Notes under the pieces: generated by a model
The model's database searches: none
Told to the model about the DNA's origin: nothing
The model's input: the letters and a program-made list of their open reading frames with translations, nothing else
Shown: positions 1 to 5,592 of the stretch, one piece after another
Position numbering within the stretch: position 1 is the first letter of the stretch
Layout: every line of letters begins with the position of its first letter
Source: an uncultured Flavobacteriales bacterium
GTDB lineage: Bacteria > Bacteroidota > Bacteroidia > Flavobacteriales > Vicingaceae
Reading direction: 5' to 3'
DNA length: 5,592 nt
Assembly (NCBI GenBank): GCA_946886085.1
Contig: CAMPHX010000111.1
Location: forward strand, 1 to 5,592
Position numbers and translations under genes: made by a program

Positions 1-1465
1 CTATAATAATTACACCAAAAACAAGCGTTAATAAAAACCATGCTGACATGTAAAATGGAGGTTGAATGGTAAATGAAATAACTGAAGGTACGGTACTCCA
101 AATTCCTGAATCGTTCATGGCAAAAACTTTAAAAGTATAGCTGCCGGGAGCTAACGAAGTATAATAGATAGAGGTATTTACAGTATAAATCCATTCTTTA
201 TCAAATCCTTCTAACATGTATTTATATTGAATTCCGGATGGACTATTGCTTATTCCGCTAATATTAAATTCAATAGCGTTGTTTTCATGACTCAATTCAT
301 AATGACTTAATGTGGTGGTGTCTTTACCGTTAATTTTTACACTGTTTATAAAAACCGATGGAGGCAAAGAATCTTGTCTAACTCTATCTGTTCTAATGGT
401 TTTGGAATTGATTGGCTTTTCTGTTTGTTGGTCAACAGGTAAATTTTTTAAAATAAACTTGCTTTGTACTTTTTCGTTTTCAATTTCTGTAGATGAAAAG
501 ATAGCGGGGGAACTATAGGTTATAGTGGAATTAGCATCAATATGCTCAAACTCATTTTCTAGTTTAAAAACACCATTCCCTGAAGTACCAAACCATAAGT
601 TGCCTTTAGTATCTTCAGCCACAGAAATAACGGTTTGATTTCCTAAATATCGGGTAATATTGGCTTCTTTTAAACTTCCATCAGCATAAGAAATGATACC
701 GCCACTATTTAGTGCAAACCAAATTTTTCCTTGTGAATCTTGAAAAATAAATTCCACATTTTTTTCTACAAAAATTCTATTCAAGAAAGTAGTATTGTTA
801 AACCTTATCACTTCGTGTTGTTTAGAAAACAAGTAGGTTTTATCTTGTAGTTGAACAACATTTGTTCGGGAGTTTCCTGCTGCTTCTGCTAATGGAATAG
901 TAAAGCTATTGGAATTTGTATTTACAAAAAGTTCGTTTTTAGAAGTGTTTTGGTTGTTTCCGGAAATTAATTTGCCATTAAACTTTACAACAAAATAGGG
1001 GTAAGGGTTTAATTTTAGGTTGGAAATGGTTTCTGTTTTTAAGTCAATTTGAATTAGAGTACTCCCAACTATTGTACTTATATAAAAAGTAGAATCAGCA
1101 AAAATAACGGAATTAATGATTTTGTTTTCTACTCGTTTTTGTACCAATTTATTAAAAGGAAAAGGAACGAGTTGATTGTTTTTTATTTCAAAAATTTCTC
1201 CATAAATACTCCAAACATAAAGGTTGTTAGGTGTTTTTATAAATTTAGAAAGGTTTTCTTCGGTTATAATTTTGGATAAGTTATTGTTTTTTATTTCAAA
1301 AACACCTTCGCTGCTAATAAACAGCATTTTATTTTTATGTTCTACAATATCGTTAAATTGCAAGTAAGGAGAAGTGGAAGATTTGTAATTACTGAAAGAA
1401 GGGTTTTGAGCGAATAAGATTTCACTAAAAATAATGAATTGTATGATGATAATTAATCTTAACAA
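1..1465 (-). CDS. Two-component regulator propeller (Reg_prop/Y_Y_Y) sensor protein, 3'-truncated by window edge
   Basis: The minus-strand frame is open from a TAG at 1517-1519 to base 1, at least 488 codons, and leaves the window without a stop. Seen, numbering from TTG 1463-1465: signal peptide 1-19 (hydrophobic IIIIQFIIF, cleavage FA|QNP); degenerate beta-propeller about 25-380, with blade motifs FEIKNN at 56 and 92, IWFA at 248-251 and the canonical LWFGT at 290-294; a Y_Y_Y domain about 392-468 with YKYMLEGFDKEW at 414-425, LAPGSYTFKV at 438-447 and GIWS at 454-457; and the start of a transmembrane helix from about 474. In this family the propeller and Y_Y_Y parts are periplasmic and feed a cytoplasmic histidine kinase or HTH output, which is not visible here. 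No ATG precedes the signal peptide. TTG 1463-1465 gives a normal-length signal peptide and has GGAGG at 1467-1471. TTG at 1511-1513 or 1514-1516 are alternatives giving a long n-region. The family is sure; the start and the output domain are not. Confidence 0.88.
   Translation of the reverse strand, partial: MLRLIIIIQFIIFSEILFAQNPSFSNYKSSTSPYLQFNDIVEHKNKMLFISSEGVFEIKNNNLSKIITEENLSKFIKTPNNLYVWSIYGEIFEIKNNQLVPFPFNKLVQKRVENKIINSVIFADSTFYISTIVGSTLIQIDLKTETISNLKLNPYPYFVVKFNGKLISGNNQNTSKNELFVNTNSNSFTIPLAEAAGNSRTNVVQLQDKTYLFSKQHEVIRFNNTTFLNRIFVEKNVEFIFQDSQGKIWFALNSGGIISYADGSLKEANITRYLGNQTVISVAEDTKGNLWFGTSGNGVFKLENEFEHIDANSTITYSSPAIFSSTEIENEKVQSKFILKNLPVDQQTEKPINSKTIRTDRVRQDSLPPSVFINSVKINGKDTTTLSHYELSHENNAIEFNISGISNSPSGIQYKYMLEGFDKEWIYTVNTSIYYTSLAPGSYTFKVFAMNDSGIWSTVPSVISFTIQPPFYMSAWFLLTLVFGVIII
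1175..1302 (-). repeat. 20-nt direct repeat inside the propeller coding region
   Basis: The same 20 bases occur at 1175-1194 and 1283-1302, exactly 108 bp (36 codons) apart and in the same reading frame. Both copies encode FEIKNN inside a propeller blade (residues 56-61 and 92-97 of the sensor). The spacing roughly matches one blade, so this is best read as a trace of blade duplication. It is not a mobile-element or regulatory repeat. Confidence 0.7.
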
Positions 1466-1516
1466 ACCTCCAAATTTTTGATGAAAAGTAGTGATTTTTT
1501 GTTTTACAATCAACAA

Positions 1517-1549
1517 CTAATATAGTTTTGGTCGATTTTAATATACAAA
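1517..1549 (-). promoter_or_regulatory. Candidate Bacteroidota promoter (-33/-7) for the sensor gene
   Basis: On the minus strand, TTTG (1549-1546) is followed after 21 nt by TATATTAG (1524-1517), one mismatch from the Bacteroidota -7 consensus TAnnTTTG, with spacing near the known 19-21 nt. It sits in the short gap after the lipoprotein stop. Transcription would begin near 1510-1512, downstream of the two earliest possible TTG codons. That would favour the TTG start at 1463-1465, with a leader of about 45 nt. In AT-rich DNA a one-mismatch hit can be chance. Confidence 0.35.
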
Positions 1550-1573
1550 TGGTAGGGTTTAGTATATAAAAGG

Positions 1574-2866
1574 TTATTTGTTAAATAGAAAAACCAAGTC
1601 TAATACCGGTAAAGTATGTGTATAAGAAAACAGTACGCTTTTAGATGAAAAATCATAGGCTGTAATGGTATTTCCGTCAATTACGTAAAGCTCGTTAGAG
1701 AAAGCATCATATTTTATTTTATTAGCGTTTATTCCGTTTAAATAAGGTAAAGTAGAGTGTGTATTAGCATTAACTAGCACTAAATTTCCGTTTTGAGCAA
1801 TTAAATAAACTCCTGTGCTAATTTCTTCTGTATCAATAATTGTTCCTGCTGATAACCCAAAAGGAGTTGATTTTGAATTAAACTGAGCATCATAAATTTG
1901 TATTTTACCATCATTGGTAGTATAGTCATTGGCTAATAAAATTGCTTTATTTGGACCAAAAGCAAAAATATCAATTACATCTTCCGTAAGTTGCAGCTGG
2001 TGAACTATTGTTCCGGAGTTGGTCCAATATGTTGTAATAAACCTGGTATTGTTTCCTATGGCTTTTTCTTCAGAAATAAAAACATTGTCGTGTACTAAAC
2101 CATTTTCGGGATAATAACTTGTTTGAACATTTGAAAAGTAGGTAGGGCTTCCATTAGAGTTGTAGGCTCTGATTTCTCCGTTTCTTATCCCTACATAAAG
2201 TTCTTTATCGTGAAAAAAAACATCGGTATAATAAGGAACAGATGAGTTTGGATAAGCCTTACTCCATACTTGATTTCTTGTAGCTACATCATAAGCCATA
2301 ATTTTTCCATTATATTCTCCAACGGTTATTAATTGTTGTCCATAAGAATTGGCGACCCCACCTAAAAAATCGGAAGGTACAGTTTTAAATAAATTAGCAC
2401 TATTTCCATTTAACTGATAAATAGAGGTTGAGCTTCCTGAGTTATCGTAAAAAAAGATACCTGTTCTCGTTTTTGGGATTTCGCCATAAGAAATATTAAT
2501 GTATTTACTGGTTGTATTGTTACCATCACTTGCTTGAATACTAAAATAATATTGCCCTGAAGGCATGTGTAAATCATCGAAAAAATAAGGTTCATTAAAA
2601 GAAAAAGATTTTTCATTTGGTGTAAACGAAATGGTTGATAAAACAGGTATATCGTTACTGTTTCTTAAGGAAATAGAAACACTTTTAACAATGTTGTTAT
2701 CATTAACTGAACCTGTAATAAAAATAGTGTCATTACCATTTATTTGTTGGTTATTATAAGGTGATGATATTGAAATTACAGGTACTTGTTCGTCAGCAAT
2801 TTTTTTGCAAGAATTCAAAAAAAATAAGGAACCCAATAACAATAATATAAATATTCTATTCGTCAT
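1574..2866 (-). CDS. Lipoprotein with Ig-like domain and C-terminal beta-propeller (PQQ/WD40-like)
   Basis: 430 aa from ATG 2864-2866. Two codons further upstream a TTG (2870-2872) could extend it, but the ATG gives a compact lipoprotein signal (MTNRIFILLLLGSLFFLNSC), so it is preferred. Lipobox LNSC ends at Cys20, predicting a lipid-anchored envelope protein. Residues about 28-128 look like a bacterial Ig/PKD-like beta-sandwich (ISISSPYNNQ, ITGSVNDNN, YYFSIQASDG). About 135-430 is a beta-propeller with repeated strand motifs: GKIMAYDVATRNQVW (187-201), GEIRAYNSNG (230-239), GKIQIYDAQF (320-329), GNLVLVNANT (360-369) and NTITAYDFSSKSVLF (399-413). No catalytic residues are recognisable; such propellers usually bind proteins or ligands. 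Acidic residues D25 E26 follow CKKIA, only loosely like the flavobacterial surface-export signal, so inner face or surface location is open. There is no type IX secretion C-terminal domain. The substrate is unknown. Confidence 0.85.
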   Translation of the reverse strand: MTNRIFILLLLGSLFFLNSCKKIADEQVPVISISSPYNNQQINGNDTIFITGSVNDNNIVKSVSISLRNSNDIPVLSTISFTPNEKSFSFNEPYFFDDLHMPSGQYYFSIQASDGNNTTSKYINISYGEIPKTRTGIFFYDNSGSSTSIYQLNGNSANLFKTVPSDFLGGVANSYGQQLITVGEYNGKIMAYDVATRNQVWSKAYPNSSVPYYTDVFFHDKELYVGIRNGEIRAYNSNGSPTYFSNVQTSYYPENGLVHDNVFISEEKAIGNNTRFITTYWTNSGTIVHQLQLTEDVIDIFAFGPNKAILLANDYTTNDGKIQIYDAQFNSKSTPFGLSAGTIIDTEEISTGVYLIAQNGNLVLVNANTHSTLPYLNGINANKIKYDAFSNELYVIDGNTITAYDFSSKSVLFSYTHTLPVLDLVFLFNK

Positions 2867-2869
2867 AAT

Positions 2870-2902
2870 CAAAGTAAAATTAATGCTTTTTTAGAAATCA
2901 AA
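2870..2902 (-). promoter_or_regulatory. Candidate Bacteroidota promoter overlapping the operon terminator, for the lipoprotein gene
   Basis: On the minus strand, TTTG (2902-2899) lies in the T-run of the terminator. After 21 nt comes TTACTTTG (2877-2870), one mismatch from TAnnTTTG. The -7 element ends 3 bp before the ATG at 2866, so transcription would start at or within the start codon and the mRNA would be leaderless or nearly so. The only alternative visible source of transcription is read-through of the terminator. The evidence is motif similarity only. Confidence 0.3.
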
Positions 2903-2932
2903 AAAGCAAGTGTTTTTTAGCACTTGCTTTTT
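2899..2932 (-). terminator. Rho-independent terminator of the three-gene operon
   Basis: A perfect 12-bp inverted repeat (2901-2912 with 2921-2932) encloses an 8-nt loop at 2913-2920. On the minus strand the stem reads AAAAAGCAAGTG, loop, CACTTGCTTTTT, and continues into one more T, giving a six-T run. It lies 27 bp past the stop of the beta-barrel gene, as expected for the end of that unit. The A/T flanks make it formally bidirectional, but no plus-strand gene needs it. Confidence 0.88.
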
Positions 2933-2958
2933 GGTTTGTTATGAAAGTAAGTAATATT

Positions 2959-3603
2959 TTATTTATTACCACCTATTCTAATACCAACTTTTAATGCTAG
3001 TCTTAAATCTACAGGAATTTCATTTCCAATATAAGGAGTATAATCACTTTCATTAAATTGTTCGTCAGATAAATCTTCAGCAAAGGAATCACTATATTTA
3101 ACATTGTTAACTATAAACTTTCCTATGCCGAAGGTAGCTTCTAAAAATAAAGCTCCTTTAGATTGCCATTTATAGCCTGCTAATGCACCCAAGCCAAAAG
3201 CTGAGGTAGATACGTCTGTTTTGCCAATAATTATATTATTGGCATTGTTTGGGTCTTGAACAGCATAAGCATTATCTTTTGCTTTGGAACTTCTATATTT
3301 TCCGTAGACGCCAATATAGATCCCATCATTTCCTTTGTTAGGAGTTGCATAAAATTTATATTCAGGAATAATATTCATTTCAGAGTATTTTTCTACATCT
3401 CCATATAATGATTTGCCATCTGCAAACATATTGTCTGACGCGAAATTAATATTTACTCCTATAGAGTTAGAGCTATTCATTAGGTAATCGTAGCCAATAC
3501 CATATTTAGAAAAAGCAAAACCTAAAACATCTGTACTTATGTCGTGTTGTGCTTTTAGTCCTAAGCCTGAGAACAATAAAGTGGCAATTATTAATTTTTT
3601 CAT
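2959..3603 (-). CDS. Small outer-membrane beta-barrel protein (porin-like, DUF3575-like)
   Basis: 214 aa, starting at ATG 3601-3603. A signal peptide is visible at residues 1-18 (KA|QHD). The rest is a run of amphipathic alternating strands: about 21-41 (VLGFAFSKYGIGYDYL), 46-57 (SIGVNINF), 73-86 (NIIPEYKFYA), 95-106 (IYIGVYGKY), 134-146 (FGLGALAGYKW), 150-168 (LFLEATFGIGKFIV) and 198-211 (RLALKVGIRIG). This fits an eight-stranded outer-membrane barrel, with long polar loops at 107-130 and 170-195. The opening strand pair and overall size recall DUF3575 or small 'outer membrane beta-barrel' proteins of Bacteroidota, an assignment from pattern memory. It lacks the final aromatic residue typical of proteobacterial barrels. 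It is the third gene of the operon, 27 bp after the 318-aa protein, and is followed by the terminator. It may anchor or serve the two periplasmic proteins encoded upstream. Transport specificity cannot be read. Confidence 0.82.
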   Translation of the reverse strand: MKKLIIATLLFSGLGLKAQHDISTDVLGFAFSKYGIGYDYLMNSSNSIGVNINFASDNMFADGKSLYGDVEKYSEMNIIPEYKFYATPNKGNDGIYIGVYGKYRSSKAKDNAYAVQDPNNANNIIIGKTDVSTSAFGLGALAGYKWQSKGALFLEATFGIGKFIVNNVKYSDSFAEDLSDEQFNESDYTPYIGNEIPVDLRLALKVGIRIGGNK

Positions 3604-3630
3604 ATTAATTTAGTTTAAATTAAACAAAAG

Positions 3631-4587
3631 TTACCAAAGAGATTTGTAGATAACAGTATCTGGTTGACCATTTCCATAAGCTACACCTATGTCTCTAACA
3701 GCTTGAATCATTTCACTTTTTTGTTCTTGGTCTTTTAAGATATATTTCCATTCTCTTGCATCAATTTCTTTAACTCTGGCTTCAATTTTACTCATTAATG
3801 CTTTTACTTGAGTAAAGCATGATGTTTGAGGCTCAATAGTTGAAAGAATCGCTCCTGCTTTTTCCGCTGCTTCAATATCTTGAGCTGCATTCCAAATAGT
3901 TTGAGCTTCTTGTAATTTCAATTTACAATCTCTTTCAATTTTCTTTAAATAAATAGGTTCAACAGCTTTCATGCTTTTCTCAAAACATTCGTCACAAGCA
4001 TCTGGCACACTACTCAATAAGAAAATAGCTTCTTCAAATTGATTTTGAGCTTCTAAGTTTTTAGCTTTTTTAATGATTAAATCACAGTTGTTGTTATAAT
4101 AATCAATTATTTTAGCTTTACCTTCTTTAATAAATGCTTGTACTTCTGGATGAGCAGGTTTAATCATTTTAATTCCTGCCATATATGCTTTGTTTTCATT
4201 TACACCTACTCCTTTAACTGTAATGGTTTTACTTGCAAAAGAAGTTCCTTCAAAACCATCACCAATATAAAGTGTTACATCTAACGTGTAAGCATGCATT
4301 GTTGGAGGTCCGGGAAGTATATCTTTTGAAGCAACAGTAATATTGGCAGAAATAACAAATCTGGAGTTAAAGGGACTAGCTGAAATGCCATTTTTAGTAA
4401 TTACTTCTTTTAACTTATTAGTAAGCATATTTTTTGCACTACTTGGCATTCCTTCAATTTGTTCAGGAACCCATGCAGTAAGCATTAATCTGCTCATTTC
4501 TGAATCTGATGCTTTTGATTGAGCAAAAGCGTTGCTACTGATGAATAACATGGTTATTGACATCAATAAAAAGTTTAATTTTTTCAT
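3631..4587 (-). CDS. Conserved periplasmic protein of unknown function, CsgG/TolB-like N-domain plus TPR-like helical C-domain
   Basis: 318 aa, ATG 4585-4587. Signal peptide 1-22 (AFA|QSK). Residues about 30-165 alternate helix and strand: a helix around 51-65, strands FVISANITVASKDI (77-90) and YTLDVTLYIGD (100-110), the turn TVKGVGVNENKAYMAG (123-138) and FIKEGKAKIIDYY (152-164). This resembles the CsgG/LpoB/FlgT-type periplasmic fold (inference, no family named). Residues about 168-275 are helical with two similar units: KAKNLEAQNQFEEAIFLLSSVP (174-195) and AQTIWNAAQDIEAAEKAGAI (228-247), as in TPR repeats, each followed by cysteine (C198/C201, then C257); C168 and C221 are the others. The C-terminus carries RDIGVAYGNGQP (298-309), which I recall as conserved in Bacteroidota homologues encoded near DUF6175 proteins. 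It lies 23 bp after the DUF6175-like gene and 27 bp before the barrel gene. The function is unknown; there is no catalytic motif. Confidence 0.8.
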   Translation of the reverse strand: MKKLNFLLMSITMLFISSNAFAQSKASDSEMSRLMLTAWVPEQIEGMPSSAKNMLTNKLKEVITKNGISASPFNSRFVISANITVASKDILPGPPTMHAYTLDVTLYIGDGFEGTSFASKTITVKGVGVNENKAYMAGIKMIKPAHPEVQAFIKEGKAKIIDYYNNNCDLIIKKAKNLEAQNQFEEAIFLLSSVPDACDECFEKSMKAVEPIYLKKIERDCKLKLQEAQTIWNAAQDIEAAEKAGAILSTIEPQTSCFTQVKALMSKIEARVKEIDAREWKYILKDQEQKSEMIQAVRDIGVAYGNGQPDTVIYKSLW

Positions 4588-4610
4588 AGTAAATTGGTTT
4601 TATAATGTTA

Positions 4611-5555
4611 TTATTTTCCTCCTAATATAATGGTTGCTCTACCTAAGCCTTTAACAACTACTTTATTTGGAACACCAAGACCAGCTAGATACTTACTTAA
4701 CTCTCTAGCAAAACCTCTTGTGTCTAATGCTCTTCCTTGTGCATTATAAAGTGGCATTCTAACTTGTTCAAAAGTCATCATGTTTTCAGTTACATCAAGT
4801 ACACTAAAACGATTTTTAACAGTATTAGCGGCCATCCAATCTTCAATTACATATGATAATTCATCACCATTTACTTCGGATTCTAAATCAAATTCTGAAT
4901 CACTCCATTTTTGGATTTTAACAATAACTTCTCTTCCATTCTCAAACATGTCTTCAAAATGAGTTTGAAGAGAAGCGTTAAAGTTATCAATATGTGCAGT
5001 TACTGCTTCTTGTAATAAAACAGGGGTTTCTGCTGTAAATGATGGCGCTCCTGTTCCTTGAGCTCCTGCAATTTGCTTATCAGTATAAGCATCTAACCCT
5101 TGAAGGATAAATGTTACTGATTTTTTTGGACCTGTAGTATTTACTGTCCAGGTTAGTTGCATAATAATATCTGCCTTAGCTACTTTTTTAAGTTTGTCCA
5201 TTGGTGTTTCCTCAATATCACTTCCTGAATCTTTTGATGTCATCATATTGTCTTCAGCAGCATCTGATTCTAATGTTTTTAACACAGATTCTAAGTTTTT
5301 TAATGGGAAACCTCTTTCTGTCATCATGTTATTGATGGCACTAATTACTAAAAGCACATCAGAATCTTCTTGCAATGCTTTTTTATAATCAGGGATTTTA
5401 ATTGTTGTTCCTTGGTTATCAAATTCCATGAAATAACCATTTTTAATACACCAATTATCGCTTGGTACCACCATAATGGTAGGTTTTTTTGCTTGTCCGA
5501 ATGTAGTTGAAATTGCGATTAATGCAATACTGCAAACTAGTAATATTTTTTTCAT
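4611..5555 (-). CDS. DUF6175 family periplasmic protein
   Basis: 314 aa, ATG 5553-5555. Signal peptide 1-20 (TFG|QAKK). The mature protein opens with the strand KPTIMVVPSDNWC (24-36), then MEFDNQG (43-49), a helix ISAINNMMTERGFPLKNLESVL (71-92), an acidic linker about 95-118, and KKVAKADIIMQLTWTV (123-138) followed by the strand SVTFILQGLDAYTDKQI (146-162). That order (strand, helix, 'KADI' strand, strand ending in D-Y-T-x-K) recalls CsgG/TolB/LpoB N-domains. The C-terminal half has EDWMAANTVKNRFS (238-251), ENMMTFEQVRMPLY (257-270) and VVVKGLGRATIILGG (299-313), which I recognise as DUF6175 hallmarks. The family has no established function. No lipobox is present, so it is probably soluble periplasmic or peripherally bound. 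It is the first operon gene visible; its promoter lies mostly beyond the right edge. Confidence 0.82.
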   Translation of the reverse strand: MKKILLVCSIALIAISTTFGQAKKPTIMVVPSDNWCIKNGYFMEFDNQGTTIKIPDYKKALQEDSDVLLVISAINNMMTERGFPLKNLESVLKTLESDAAEDNMMTSKDSGSDIEETPMDKLKKVAKADIIMQLTWTVNTTGPKKSVTFILQGLDAYTDKQIAGAQGTGAPSFTAETPVLLQEAVTAHIDNFNASLQTHFEDMFENGREVIVKIQKWSDSEFDLESEVNGDELSYVIEDWMAANTVKNRFSVLDVTENMMTFEQVRMPLYNAQGRALDTRGFARELSKYLAGLGVPNKVVVKGLGRATIILGGK

Positions 5556-5592
5556 AATGTTTTAAATTAATTTTTAGAGGGTTATATTATTT
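5556..5592 (-). other. A/T-rich leader of the DUF6175-like gene, window edge
   Basis: The 37 bases before the ATG are A/T-rich (AAAATTAATTTAAAAC just upstream) with no Shine-Dalgarno sequence, as is usual in Bacteroidota, where A-rich leaders aid translation. No TAnnTTTG match is visible. The promoter or an upstream operon gene is outside the window. Confidence 0.4.

Larger units (their letters stand above)
2899..5555 (-). other. Probable three-gene envelope operon
   Basis: The DUF6175-like, 318-aa and beta-barrel genes run in one direction with gaps of 23 bp (4588-4610) and 27 bp (3604-3630). Neither gap holds a terminator or a convincing promoter, and the unit closes at the hairpin 2901-2932. 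All three products carry signal peptidase I-type leaders. Further genes may lie upstream of the window, because the 37 bp before the first ATG show no recognisable -7 element. Confidence 0.75.

Noticed and set aside
312..518. Plus-strand open frame of 68 codons
   Set aside because: It lies wholly inside the well-supported minus-strand sensor gene, with no recognisable domain or start context.
2410..2616. Second minus-strand open frame of 68 codons
   Set aside because: It is an out-of-frame shadow of the propeller lipoprotein gene.
1574..2866. Type IX secretion cargo
   Set aside because: The protein ends directly after the last propeller strand (VLDLVFLFNK). It has no sorting domain and has a lipobox instead.
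2867..2872. TTG start two codons upstream of the lipoprotein ATG
   Set aside because: The ATG gives a complete lipoprotein signal peptide. The TTG is also part of the candidate -7 element, so it probably lies upstream of the transcript.
3613..3625. Near-perfect A/T palindrome GTTTAA-A-TTAAAC between the 318-aa and barrel genes
   Set aside because: It has 6-bp arms with a single central base in A/T-rich DNA. It cannot form a useful hairpin and is easily found by chance; an operator site cannot be supported.
3604..3640. Possible internal promoter (AACTTTTG) before the beta-barrel gene
   Set aside because: It has one mismatch to TAnnTTTG and no TTTG at the proper -33 spacing. The 27-bp gap is better explained by operon transcription.
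4780..5388. Two short plus-strand open frames (4780-4962 and 5194-5388)
   Set aside because: Both are antisense to the DUF6175-like gene. Their serine- and threonine-rich products reflect the reverse complement of that gene.
3631..5555. True curli-type (CsgG) secretion system
   Set aside because: The proteins lack a CsgG lipobox and no curli subunit, nucleator or CsgE/CsgF-like gene is present. Only a general fold resemblance is claimed.
1..5592. CRISPR array, mobile element, toxin-antitoxin or phage-defence module
   Set aside because: There are no regularly spaced repeats, no transposase or integrase, no terminal inverted repeats and no nuclease or defence domain. The genes are envelope and sensor proteins.

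Overview
The window looks like chromosomal DNA from an AT-rich Bacteroidota member, most likely of the Flavobacteriia type. The pointers are the low GC content, a Reg_prop/Y_Y_Y sensor, a DUF6175-like protein, a lipoprotein with a C-terminal beta-propeller, several exported proteins whose predicted mature N-terminus is glutamine, and the absence of convincing Shine-Dalgarno sites. All five protein genes lie on the minus strand, so transcription runs from right to left. I see no tRNA, rRNA, CRISPR array, insertion sequence, phage gene or classic defence gene.

Right part (5555 down to about 2900). Three genes with gaps of only 23 and 27 bp form a likely operon: a DUF6175-like periplasmic protein (314 aa), a second periplasmic protein of unknown function (318 aa), and a small outer-membrane beta-barrel (214 aa). 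The unit ends at a strong intrinsic terminator, a 12-bp perfect stem followed by a T-run on the minus strand. The first two proteins both show sequence patterns that recall the CsgG/TolB/LpoB-type periplasmic alpha/beta fold. With the barrel they suggest an uncharacterised envelope complex, which is the best candidate here for an undescribed system.

Middle (2866 down to 1574). A single gene encodes a lipoprotein with an Ig-like domain followed by a beta-propeller. Its ATG lies very close to the upstream terminator. A Bacteroidota-type promoter fits only if the transcript is nearly leaderless.

Left part (about 1465 down to 1). An uninterrupted minus-strand frame runs off the left edge. It encodes the sensor half of a two-component regulator: signal peptide, beta-propeller, Y_Y_Y domain, and the start of a transmembrane helix. 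It has no ATG upstream of its signal peptide, so a TTG start is proposed. The catalytic or DNA-binding half lies outside the window.

All five products are predicted to be exported to, or anchored in, the cell envelope. Sequence alone does not show a functional link between the operon, the lipoprotein and the sensor.
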